Assembly (NCBI GenBank): GCA_025526915.1
Contig: JAHLKH010000479.1
Location: 1 to 10,217 of the forward strand
Length of the DNA stretch: 10,217 nucleotides
Direction: 5' to 3'
Origin: Entophlyctis helioformis
Lineage: Eukaryota > Chytridiomycota > Chytridiomycetes > Chytridiales > Chytriomycetaceae
In this document: piece by piece, positions 1-8,663 of the stretch
How positions within the stretch are numbered: the stretch's first letter is position 1
Layout: every line of letters starts with the position of its first letter
Notes under the pieces: model-generated
Database searches by the model: none
What the model saw: only the letters and a program-made list of their open reading frames with translations
Told to the model about the DNA's origin: nothing
Program-made: the position numbers and the translations under genes

Positions 1-2195
1 GAACAGCCGGGCCGTGAGACAGAGCGGCTAGTTGCTCACATCCCATGCGCTGCTTTCGAACTGATAACGGCAGACACCGATAGCGCTGCTCCGGCGGCAA
101 ACCGGGTTTGGCAGTCTGACGCCGCAAGAACGGCGAAGAGTGCTTGAATCGAGCGAGCTGTGCGAGTCTTTGAAGGTGAGACCTCCATCCTGAGCGTCAT
201 CCCAGGTTGTGCGGTGGGCCTGACGGCAGGAATCGCATGTGTGGCTGCAGCTGCCTTGGTCGCCTCCTGTGCGACAACAGGCACCGACAACTGGTGCAGT
301 ATCTGTAAGTCTGGTGACTCAGACGGCTCATTGTTGGGCATCCAAACAAGCAACATGAGCAGGGATCGTGTACTGAACGGAAGCACAAGCAGGCCGCTCC
401 AGGGTCGCCGCACAAAGGCCCTTGGTCATCACTCTTCAAGTCGGACCAAGCAAGTCGAGGTGGTGGTCGTGCTATGCGTCCTGGTGTTTCCGAATCTATG
501 GCTGGATCGTCGGCTAGACAGGCAGCAGATGGATTGGCAGCTGGCAGTGGCAAAGCCTGTGAGTGGCTCGCTTCGCTTGGATCTGCTCATGCCTGAAATC
601 CAACAGGATCGTGACTGGTTAATGGAGGTGGCCAGAGCGTTGGCTGACTGTAGTTCCTGCGCCGATTGCCAGATGATGTGCATTCTGCAGACCTGGTGCT
701 TCATGGCCGGCTTGTTCGTGCCCGCGGTCTCATCAACAACGGCAACATGTGCTTTATGAATGCGATCCTACAGCCGCTGGTGCACTGCGTTCCCTTTTAC
801 AGCTTTTTCAAAGCGTTGGCGCTCAACACCGGACATAACTTTAGAAATACGACACCTCTGACGGATGCAGTGTGAGCAAAAGTGGACAAGCCGTGCATGC
901 ATGCATGCATTCATGCGACAAGCTTTGCCACTGACTGTTTGCATGGACAGCCTTCTCTTTTTGAACGAGTTTGATGAGGTGCAGGCTGGCCAGCCAGATC
1001 TCCGGCAGGGTAAGAATGGCGTGTCTGTCACCCTAAGCACGAGCTAATCGGTTGGCTTGCGATGACAGCGCAAGATGCATTTGCACCCGAGTATGTGTAC
1101 GATGCGCTTCGTTCGCGCAAGAAGATTGACTCGATCAAGGGGCGTCAAGAGGACGCTGAGGAGTTCCTTGGGTTTCTGCTGGACGGATTGCACGAAGAGC
1201 TCGTGCGCGTGGACCGGGCTGTCGAAGTCGCCAGCGTCGTCTCCACGAAAGGAGTTGAAAGCAGCCCAAGCCACTCAGGTGCCGCACCAAGCGATGGCTT
1301 GAACAGCAACGGAGACTACATGAACGGCACGGGCGAGACTGATACCTGGTTTGAGGTTGGCAAGAAGAACCGGACATTGGTGACGCGCAACACGGATGCG
1401 CAGACATCGCCCATCTCGCGTATTTTCGGCGGACGGATGCGGTCGGTCGTCAAGAGTGGCGGTAGCAAAGACTCGGCGACACTGGAGCCGTTCCAGTCGC
1501 TTCCCCTTGACATTGCGGTGAGCTGAGCCGATGCATTCCATGGAAGCGTGGCGGTTGATGATCTTGAGCTGACCACCTTCTCTTGAATGGAATGGGCCGG
1601 GGAATGCACGCTCGGCTTTGTGGTCGCCAGCCGGGACATGTACGAACGATTGAGGATGCCCTTGTGAACCTGACAGCGCCAGAGACTCTTGAAGGCTTTA
1701 CGTCGTCGGCAAGGGGAGGCACGCGTGTGGAGGCGACCAAGCAGAACTATATCGAAAGCCTACCGCCTGTACTTATTCTGCATCTGAAGAGATTCATCTA
1801 CGATAGCGTTGGTGGCACCCAAAAGCTGCACAAGCATGTTGGGTACTCAAGCACGCTCAAGATCCGCCCGGATATTCTGTCACCACCCTCACGCACACTG
1901 TACAAGTCGGTTGAGTACACGCTATTTGCAAGTAAGTTGTGTGTGTAGTGCGGAATGCTATGGTGCGGAATGCTATGGTGCAGAGCAGCGGGCTGAATGG
2001 CCGAGTGCAGTTGTATACCATCATGGCAGGTTTGCCGCAGGAGGCCATTATACGTGCGATGTGCTTCGGCAAAACGGCGAGTGGCTGCACATTGACGACG
2101 ACGAGATCTCTGCAACGTCTTTGGATGAAGTGGCCAGAGACAGGAGGGATCGGCAGCCATACATGCTCTTCTTTGTGCATAGCGACAAGAGATAG
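1..2195 (+). CDS. UBP3: Ubp3/USP10-type ubiquitin C-terminal hydrolase, 5' partial
   Basis: Thiol protease that removes ubiquitin from substrates; Ubp3/USP10 enzymes act in the cytoplasm with a Bre5/G3BP partner. Proposed exons are 2-13, 74-175, 230-304, 393-558, 673-871, 951-1009, 1069-1517, 1631-1931 and 2011-2195, with all phases agreeing, giving 515 residues and an open left end. The Cys box GLINNGNMCFMNAILQPL has its catalytic Cys codon at 750-752 (residue ~145). GRQEDAEEFLGFLLDGLHEE follows. A linker matches USP10 around TSPISRIFGG and RSVV. LPPVLILHLKRFIYD precedes the His box VVYHHGRFAAGGHYT shape (spliced as IVYHHG), with His at 2046-2048 and Asp (IDDDE) at 2094. WSSLFK at about 423 matches the SWASLL-type block upstream of the domain in this family. 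The triad is intact. From 673 onward the model is firm. The low-complexity N-terminal exons and the acceptors at 392 and 672 are inferred, and the start lies outside the window. The gene converges on RPL23, 119 bp away. Confidence 0.93.
894..916. repeat. GCAT microsatellite in UBP3 intron
   Basis: Short run of TGCA/GCAT units with one impure unit. It lies inside the 872-950 intron, between the Cys-box exon and the exon encoding LLFLNEFDEV. It is probably a simple sequence with no function. Confidence 0.7.
1948..1977 (+). repeat. 15-bp tandem duplication in the last UBP3 intron
   Basis: GTGCGGAATGCTATG occurs twice head-to-tail (1948-1962 and 1963-1977), followed by a partial third GTGC. It lies in the 1932-2010 intron just before the exon carrying the catalytic His and Asp. 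It does not touch coding sequence. It looks like a recent slippage or unequal-exchange event. Confidence 0.85.
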
Positions 2196-2314
2196 GGCGG
2201 CCGGCTGCGGCAGATGTCGACCAAAAGCCAGTGCCGACTGAATGAACGCAACACGAAACCACATATGCTGGACAGAAAGAGGGCTTTGTATTTGACCAAG
2301 AGCAAGACAAATGC

Positions 2315-3400
2315 TTAAACAACAGTGCCAGAGCTGTAAAGCAGAAACGTTGACGCGGTGTTAGCAGCAAGCACATGAACGCGACAGATGTGCATCGGGC
2401 GGATCTTCAACACGTACCTCGAAGCGATCTTGGGCCAGATGTCAGCGCACTCCTTGCCGACGGGGCCAGTGATGGCCGAACCCTTCATCTCACCCTTGGG
2501 GTTGACAATGACACCGGCGTTGTCCTCAAAGTAGAGGAAGACACCGTCTCTGCGGCGCCAAGCCTTTCTCTGACGAACAATGACGGCAGGGTGAACTATG
2601 CGATGAAACGCCGGCAGGCAATAGGGGTCAGCAACTGCAACCGCAGGCGAGCAGCAGCAATCGCGGAAGGCGGCACTCACCCTTCTTTCTGAGGTCGGGC
2701 TTGCCCTTCTTGACAGTGGCAAGGACCATGTCGCCGACACCGCCGGCAGGGAGACGGTTAAGACGGCCCTTGATGCCCTTGACGGCGATGATGTAAAGGT
2801 TCTTGGCACCAGAGTTGTCGGCGCAGTTCATGACGGCACCGACGGGGAGGGCGAGGGTCATGCGCAGCTTGCTGCCAGTAGCTCCAGAACGACCTAATCC
2901 AGCAATCCAGTGATGATCAGTACAGACGTCCATTGCAGGCCACCATCGAGCGACTGAGCGTTGGCCTGGACGAGAGAGTGTGTGCAACGGCGTTGATGGT
3001 GATGCATTCGAGTTGGTGGTGGAATGATTGGCTGGGTTGGCCGCCTGTTGATGATGTGCAGACGGCAGCTGACGTTGAGAGCTGTGCTGGTGCGGTCACA
3101 GTGGCTGCTGGCGGCTCCATGTCGGTGCTGCTCGTTGTGTCGGCATGGACGTTGTGTGCTCGTCCAAGTCGGCAATTGTCGAATCGTTTGCTGCCCCCAG
3201 TCGACGGAATCCTCCATGCCATCCCATGCCATCCCATCCCATCCAGCGGAGGGCGGCATCCGTAATGCAGCCAAGGATGCGCTTGGTGGTGGATGGGATG
3301 GCTGCTGCCCGTGCGTCCGCAAGCTGCCGCTGCATCCACTTCTCTCGCCCAGGCACACCGCTGCTGTGAGGCATCAAGGCTACGCACCGCGACCAGACAT
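2315..3400 (-). CDS. RPL23: 60S ribosomal protein L23 (uL14)
   Basis: Component of the large ribosomal subunit, at the intersubunit face near the sarcin-ricin loop. There are four exons on the - strand: 3400-3388, 2893-2681, 2595-2418 and 2333-2315, giving exactly 140 residues, the usual eukaryotic length. Diagnostic blocks are [73 protein letters not shown] and the C-terminus IASSSGTVV. The start is placed at 3400 because a 13-nt exon encoding MSGR plus one G, followed by GTGCGT, joins in phase to [11 protein letters not shown] and yields the expected N-terminus; other ATGs upstream do not fit. Introns are 494, 85 and 84 nt, the last two with CTGAC and CTAAC branch sequences. It is divergent from RPL27 with a 179-bp gap. 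The large first intron directly after a tiny exon is common in fungal ribosomal protein genes. Confidence 0.96.
3211..3246. repeat. CCATCC/GGATGG simple repeat in RPL23 intron 1
   Basis: On the + strand this is an imperfect run of CCATGC and CCATCC units, which reads as GGATGG/GGGATGG in the sense of RPL23. A further GGTGGATGGGATGG lies at about 3288-3301 on the + strand. It falls within the 494-nt first intron and has no coding role. Confidence 0.75.
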
Positions 3401-3579
3401 GACTTGTGTTTTTCGTGTGGGAAGAAGGTCTGGCGTCCCGCCTTGCCTGCCAAAGTGCGGCAGCCAGGCAGGATTGCTCCAAATCACGTGACCGCATTTC
3501 ACTTCTTGTGCGCCGCGATGGACTTGTCGATTTTGGGCTGGCGCCAAGTTCTTTCTGCCACACTCACATCACCTCCAAT
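3401..3579. promoter_or_regulatory. Shared bidirectional promoter of RPL23 and RPL27
   Basis: These 179 bp separate the two divergent start codons, so they must hold both 5' UTRs and the core promoters, unless the promoters extend into the genes. The clearest element is the perfect palindrome TCACGTGA at 3484-3491, close to the middle. TCACGTG is the binding core of Cbf1-type bHLH factors, which in some fungi regulate ribosomal protein genes. That the site works here is inferred. Pyrimidine-rich stretches precede both ATGs (for example around 3544-3576). No TATA box is evident. Confidence 0.7.
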
Positions 3580-3670
3580 ATGGTCAAGTTCCTCAAGAGC
3601 GGCAAGGTGAGCAGTCACCACTACACACTGGGTTGGGGGACAGCCGCAACAGTACGCAACACCAAGAGTG

Positions 3671-3702
<32 letters not shown>

Positions 3703-4762
3703 AGCAGCACCAAGAGCGGCAGCAGCAGCAGCGGCGCGAACAGCAGTGCCGCTCGACACAGACGCATACGCTCGCCGCTTACAGCAAGTCTTGCTGAACA
3801 AGGCGAATCGGCAGCAGCAGCCGCAACCTTCAGGATTCCATCAACAAGTCGAGGAGGAGCCGCATCAGGCAGACACACGAGGATGCATGGATGGATGGGT
3901 GGATGCGTACGGGACTGGATGGGGATGCCTGTGATGGGATGCGTCTCCCACTGGCATCCCACCCCCCACACGTAGCCACCCAGGCTTCACCGGGTGAGAT
4001 GCGATGGGATGGATGAACGCCGACATGGCACACACGACTCGACTCGATTCTGTCGTTTGGCAATTGCAGCAGCGACAACACACACTCTGGCCTCGCCCAT
4101 GCACACAACACAAGCCGGCAACACGAGTGCTCCCCCGACCCTGCTGCCCCAGCCGCAGCGTCCACTGCATTCAACAGCCAACTGACTGTACGGACTGGGT
4201 GCATTGGCAACATGGCAGGTTGTTCTTGTCCTTCAGGGCCGCTACGCCGGCAAGAAGTCCGTCATTGTCAAGAACTTTGACGAGGGCACCAAGGAGCGTC
4301 CCTACCCCCACGCCATCGTTGCCGGTATTGAGCGTTACCCCCTGAAGATCACCAAGGGTATGGGCCAGAAGAAGGTCGCCAAGCGGTCCAAGGTCAAGCC
4401 CTTCATCAAGGTCGTCAACTACAACCACCTGATGCCCACTCGGTACGTTGAAGCCTGCTGTGCACAGTCGCGTGGCTTGTGAAGCGCGTTGCTGCTGTGA
4501 GTCGTTTGTGCTAATGATGGCCATGTCCGGTCGACAGTTACAACCTCGACGTCGACCTCAAGCAGGTTGTCTCTGCCGAGTCCTTCAAGGAGCAGTCCCA
4601 GCGCTTTGCCGCCCGCAAGGCCATCAAGAAGCTTTTCGAGGAGAGATACAACTCGGGCAAGAACAAGTGGTTCTTCCAGAAGCTCCGTACGTGCTGCACC
4701 TCTGTTCATGTCTCTGTCGGCATTCCCTAACACCCCTGCCGTGCTGGTCTCTAGGTTTCTAA
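3580..4762 (+). CDS. RPL27: 60S ribosomal protein L27 (eL27)
   Basis: Structural protein of the large ribosomal subunit with an N-terminal KOW-type fold. There are four exons: 3580-3606, 4219-4442, 4538-4686 and 4755-4762, giving 135 residues against 136 in yeast. The order is MVKFLKSGK, then [75 protein letters not shown] and [14 protein letters not shown] at the stop. All exon phases close exactly. Introns are 612, 95 and 68 nt. The first follows nine codons and is rich in CAG and GGATGG repeats. The last exon is only 8 nt (the end of an Arg codon, Phe, stop). The start is the first ATG in the proper context for MVKFLK. It converges on TAF6, whose stop is 114 bp away. Confidence 0.96.
3671..3740. 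repeat. CAG/AGC trinucleotide tract in RPL27 intron 1
   Basis: Eight uninterrupted CAG units start at 3672, then CAA CAG, then further AGC/CAG clusters up to about 3740 with interruptions. A smaller CAG cluster occurs near 3811-3821. All of it lies within the 612-nt first intron. In the frame that follows from the RPL27 start the tract reads as poly-Ser. Other frames give poly-Gln and poly-Ala, as expected for such repeats. Confidence 0.85.
3879..4017 (+). repeat. GGATGG-type repeats and small hairpin in RPL27 intron 1
   Basis: Imperfect GGATGG, GGATGC and GGGATG units are scattered through this stretch on the sense strand of RPL27. The same motif appears in the sense of RPL23 in its own first intron. 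Within it TGGGATGC (3935-3942) and GCATCCCA (3954-3961) can form a perfect 8-bp stem with an 11-nt loop. No function can be read from this. Confidence 0.65.
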
Positions 4763-4876
4763 ACTGGAATACTTGTTTTCTGTGTCTACCTTTTCCGCAA
4801 GAAACGCCCTTTGTCTCCCTTACTTGTACACCTTCAATTACGCGCCGCTGTCAGACACTTGCAGTTTCATTCAGAA

Positions 4877-6587
4877 TCAACCGTGCAGCTTGGCAAACAC
4901 GTCGCTTGAGAAAGGTCCCAGAAGTTTCGTCCACTTGCCACGCTGCTCGTCGGTCAGGTCGCCAACTTTTACAGCTGGCATCATTTCAGCGTCGGTGCCA
5001 TTCGCAGCCTGTCGCGACTCGCCTGCGGCCTGAGTCTCGGCCTTGATGTGCTTGGCAAGCGTGTCGACGAGCATATTCCGCACCATCATGGCCTCCTCAT
5101 GCGCCGCACTTCCCACCTCCGCACTAAGCCCAGACTGCAGGCGCATGCCAAGGGCAACAACGTTGGGCACGATCAACGCCTCAACCACCTCGCGGCCCAG
5201 AGCGGCAAGGGCTGCAAGCGAACCGTACACAGTTGCAAGTGGCTTGAGAGGATCCAGAAATGCGCGGAGGAGGGTTTTGGTGATGCGCGGCTGGAGAGTC
5301 TGGTACGAGCCACCATAGTGCACGCAAATGTGCGACGCTAGCTGTGCTGCATAGAGACGCAGCGACCAGTGGTTCTCGCTAGCTGCAGCCGACAGCTTCT
5401 TGACGACAACACATGTCAGAATAGCGGGGATCAGTTGGTGAAGCTGATACATTGCCATGATAGCCGCGCCATAGAATGCCAGTCAGCGTATAGAGATCAA
5501 CCAATCGACAAGCCCCGGCCGCAGACACTTACGTATGGCTCCGGATCAAGATCTGGGTTGAACAGAATAGCTCGAACAAAGCGCATCATCGTCCACAGCT
5601 GTTCCAGGCTCTTCAGAGACTGCGTCACGGTGCTGCCTATAAACTGCACAAAGTAGGGCATGAGACCCTGAAGGCCCGGGTCTTTGCTGGTGGACTCGAT
5701 TGCCAGGCTGCGGATCTCCACATCGTCGCTCATGAGCATCTCGGTAATCTTTTCGTAGTACAGCTGCAGCTCCTTGGTAAGGACCTCCTTTACAAGCGGT
5801 GCTTCTGGCTGGCTCTCGGCTGTCTTTTCACCACGACGAGCCGTTGCCGTCGTTGCTGCGGCTGCACGCGCTTGAGCCTCTGCCATTGGAAGCAGCGTCA
5901 GCAGCTGCCCAGCATGCCCAGAAACCTCAGAGTCCACACAAGCCAATGGCCAAACCTGCAAGCGTTGGGTTCTGCACAATGCGAGGCTGGACACCGTCAA
6001 TAGCAAGCCAATGTGCTGTTCGTACATGTCAGTCGGAGAGCCGTTGGAAGCAAGCGATCGCATCGTGTGCATACCAGAGTATGTGACGTCCAGAGGGACT
6101 GGCGGAAGTGGACGGTTCATGAGATCCTCCAGATCATACTCTTGGTCATCAAGATAGTACAGGGTCTGAGAAGCCTGTGTTGTCATCTTGAAGCTGGACG
6201 GCGAGCCATTGATGAATCCGTACAAGGGCTGCTGGGCATGTCAGAAACAAAGCTGTGACATGCACCACAATGACGCTGGCGAGTATGGCAGGCTGACCTC
6301 GACATTGCGCACAGCCAGAGCAGAGTTGATGTCTGCCGAAGTCAGTGTCTTGCGGTGGGAGTGTCGCATGAACTTGGTTCCTTCCTGGCAAGCCAGAACC
6401 AGTCAGACAGTACGTCAGTTGGTAGGTCTCGGCCGTACATGCAGACACCTGCCAGAAGACTAACATGAACTATCTCTCGAAGACGGTACTCGGCGTCTTG
6501 CAGCAACAGAGCAGCGACCTCATCGTTGAGCGAGAGGCCAATGGACTCGGCGATGGCCGCAACGGATTCCTTGGGGAACAGACTCAT
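4877..6587 (-). CDS. TAF6: TFIID/SAGA subunit TAF6
   Basis: Histone-fold TBP-associated factor that pairs with TAF9 in TFIID and in SAGA-type complexes. There are six exons on the - strand: 6587-6465, 6384-6298, 6228-6075, 6015-5956, 5879-5533 and 5443-4877, giving 445 residues, close to the fission yeast size. The first two exons encode the histone fold (residues 1-70) with ESIGLSLNDEVAALLLQDAE and KFMRHSHRKTLTSADINSAL, ending NVE, then PLYGF. Next come YYLDDQEYDLEDLMNRPLP and, after a 59-nt intron, HWLAIDGVQPRIVQNP, both typical TAF6 blocks. The C-terminal HEAT-repeat domain starts at LVKEVLTKELQLYYEKI and includes DPGLQGLMPYFVQFIGSTV and LIPAILTCVVVKKL. The 76-nt intron (5880-5955) has a weak GTTTGG donor but restores the frame exactly. 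The start codon lies just 28 bp from the edge of the long inverted repeat, so the upstream control region is inside that repeat. Confidence 0.94.
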
Positions 6588-6615
6588 CCAGATCGATAAG
6601 GATCACTCGGGAAAG

Positions 6616-7654
6616 TGGCGGGAAGAGGCACCTTGAAGCAAGCAAGCAAGATGGGAGGGAGTGCGCACGATGGACCAACAACACCAGGCATCGCTGCTGA
6701 GCCAAAGCACAGAGATGCACGACAACGAGGTGATGCCGAACAAGGTCTGTGCTTGAACGCCGATGATGCCCACGCGTCTCTTGAAAGCGCCAACAGGACC
6801 CACGACAATCGAATGGGACGAGGGTCTTGGGATGGGGGACAATGAGGCATGGATCGTGGTGTGGATGCAGAGGTGACGCTTATGGCCGTGCCATACCAGA
6901 CTCGCCATGTGCACCCATCTGGATCAAGTCGCGGCGGCTGTCTCGGGGGACTGTCTGCATGCACCGAGATCCAAACAATCGACTTCCCAGAGCCACTCGA
7001 GGCACACAATCGACATCCATCTTCTGGTGGTTGTGTCTGATCAGACCATGTGCAACCACAGGCGAATGACGAGGATGCGCATCTTTGTGCCGATTGGCAT
7101 CTCGCTGGTGTTGGCTCTTGAATGCATCGCACTTGCTTTGTGTCCGCAACGGTCCACGACGATCCACAACGATTCACAGCGTTCCTTGGTCTTGGCAGTC
7201 GTGCCATCGACTGAGCGCCTATGTGTGATGTTTGGCTTGTGCACGGTGGCAGACATCTTGGAAAGGCAGGACGGCCAGAGAGCGCTTGTGCCTGTGTGGC
7301 AGACATGCGAGACGACATGAGATACACAGACCAACATGCCAGTCGATCGCTGTGGATCAGCAAGACTTTGTACCAGCACATGGCAGAGTGACGGCTGTGC
7401 AACACTCGTCTGCCTCATGCAAATCAGCCATGCCCCACTTCTCCCATGGTTGCCTGGAGATGCAGTGCAGGAAGTGTGACTTGAACAGGCCGACTGAAAA
7501 CGCGCCGGCTGAGTCCACGTCCATGCGAGTCGCCAACAATCGCAATGCCGCGACCGCCCTTGGCAAGCAGCTGCCCGTCGATGATCAGGTGGTCCATGGA
7601 GCATGCTGGCATTGTATTGCAACGCTCGTGTCTTTCCTTGCATAATGTTTGTCA
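6616..7654 (+). repeat. Left arm of long inverted repeat
   Basis: The reverse complement of this 1039-bp segment matches 9008-10046. Positions pair as left + right = 16662 along the whole length apart from two compensating 1-bp indels near 6620 and 6665. By hand alignment there are 12 substitutions, at 6822, 6840, 6847, 7091, 7145, 7185, 7237, 7275, 7358, 7602, 7617 and 7648, or about 98.7% identity. The outer end is 28 bp upstream of the TAF6 ATG, so this arm should contain the TAF6 promoter. Open frames exist on both strands, but none is a recognised protein. No target-site duplication or known terminal motif is visible at the ends. Confidence 0.97.
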
Positions 7655-8148
7655 AAATTCCGGTGGACGCATCACGCAGAACAACATTACAGCCAGGACC
7701 GTCACAAGCCAGTAGCTTTTTGATTGTTTACATGTAGGGCTGGGAAGACAGCCAACACACCATTTCGTAGTCGGCTCGTCTGGCGCGTTAAGCATCTCTG
7801 CTTTGCATGAGGATATATACAACCATAATATGAAGTCACAGGATGTGATGATTTTGGGCAGGATGGCGGAGATGCGATTGACGATGTGATCGACAAGTTT
7901 GCATAAGTGAGCACCATTGGAGTTTCAGTGCATCGGGGTTGGTCTCTTGTAAGCGACCCTTGAGAGTTTTTTCCCGAGGGTTTCTCTTGCACATTCGTCC
8001 GTTAGTCTATGCACATCTCGGGCTTGTTTCAACAGGTATTATTGGTTTGCGATCTATTAATTGGAGTCCGTGTGCTTGGTTCCTCTTTCCGAGTGCTCAA
8101 TGTACTTCTTCTTCGTTTAGACTCGCCTTGAATAAATGTAGAAGGAAA

Positions 8149-8409
8149 ATGATGTGCTACGAGTTTTCCATGAACAAACCGGAGAATATTGATAGAGAAA
8201 CAGACGAGGTAGCATTTGACGCCACAGCAGCCAAGCTTGCCAAAAACTCGATAAAGATCGAGAAGTTTGCTCCTTCCGAAGATCGTAATCAGGTTTCGAT
8301 CGATACCAACCCCGCCAGAACGCAAAAGAGGTCAAGAGATGGCTGGTGCTCAAGACAACAAACGGTAGAGAAGTGTGTTAAACGTACACAGCGTTTACAT
8401 GGGCTGTAA
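8149..8409 (+). CDS. Unrecognised coding-like fragment, possible multi-exon gene
   Basis: An 86-codon open frame starts at a double ATG. Its first two thirds have a balanced, charged composition (for example NKPENIDRETDEVAFDATAA and KLAKNSIKIEKFAPSEDR) unlike the Cys/Arg/Ser-rich noise frames around it. The frame is also open upstream to 7939. It ends at a GTAAGT (8406) with CTTACAG at 8468-8474, which would make a 69-nt intron. Splicing there leads into a frame that stops soon after. A donor at 8384 (GTACAC) would instead join the frame containing IPLGGLVVGINAFTLLER, open to 8614. No family is recognised. It may be a real lineage-specific gene, a decayed one, or chance. Confidence 0.25.
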   Translation: MMCYEFSMNKPENIDRETDEVAFDATAAKLAKNSIKIEKFAPSEDRNQVSIDTNPARTQKRSRDGWCSRQQTVEKCVKRTQRLHGL

Positions 8410-8476
8410 GTTGAACAAGGCGTCCATACGGGACTGCACGATGCCTTCTGGGATTCAAAACCACAAACTTACAGGA

Positions 8477-8614
8477 GCAATCCCCTTGGGCGGTCTCGTT
8501 GTTGGCATCAATGCATTCACTTTGTTGGAACGGAATGAGCAAACAGATGAGAAGTTCAAAATTTATAGAACTCCGGGAACATCAACTTCTGAATCCCCAA
8601 ACATGCATTCATGA
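8477..8614 (+). other. Possible second exon of the spacer gene
   Basis: This open frame, preceded by a good acceptor (CTTACAG ending 8474), encodes AIPLGGLVVGINAFTLLERN followed by a polar tail that ends in PNMHS and a stop at 8612-8614. The hydrophobic-then-charged pattern is protein-like. Its link to the 8149 frame depends on a weak GTACAC donor, so the joint model is uncertain. Confidence 0.2.
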
Positions 8615-8663
8615 AGAATGATGACAGTAAGTCATTGACAATACTTGCCTGCTATAAGACGTA

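Noticed and set aside
160..759. 199-codon + frame at the left end
   Set aside because: It conflicts with the frame carrying WSSLFK and the in-phase exons of UBP3, and has Cys/Val-rich noise composition.
2917..3453. Long - strand frames (154-178 codons) over the start of RPL23
   Set aside because: They lie mainly in RPL23 intron 1 and follow from repeats and a low stop density; the spliced RPL23 model explains the region.
2894..4218. snoRNA in the ribosomal protein introns
   Set aside because: Ribosomal introns often host snoRNAs, but on the sense strands I found no C box and D box pair at a workable spacing. TGATGATG near 3049 is on the strand opposite RPL23.
6584..7405. 273-codon open frame on the - strand of the left arm
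   Set aside because: It is rich in Cys, Ser, Arg and Pro without any domain, runs into the TAF6 start region, and the right arm copy carries indels that change the frame near its end. It looks like chance.
7041..7655. 204-codon - strand frame in the left arm
   Set aside because: The right-arm copy has a TGG-to-TGA stop partway, and the composition is noise-like.
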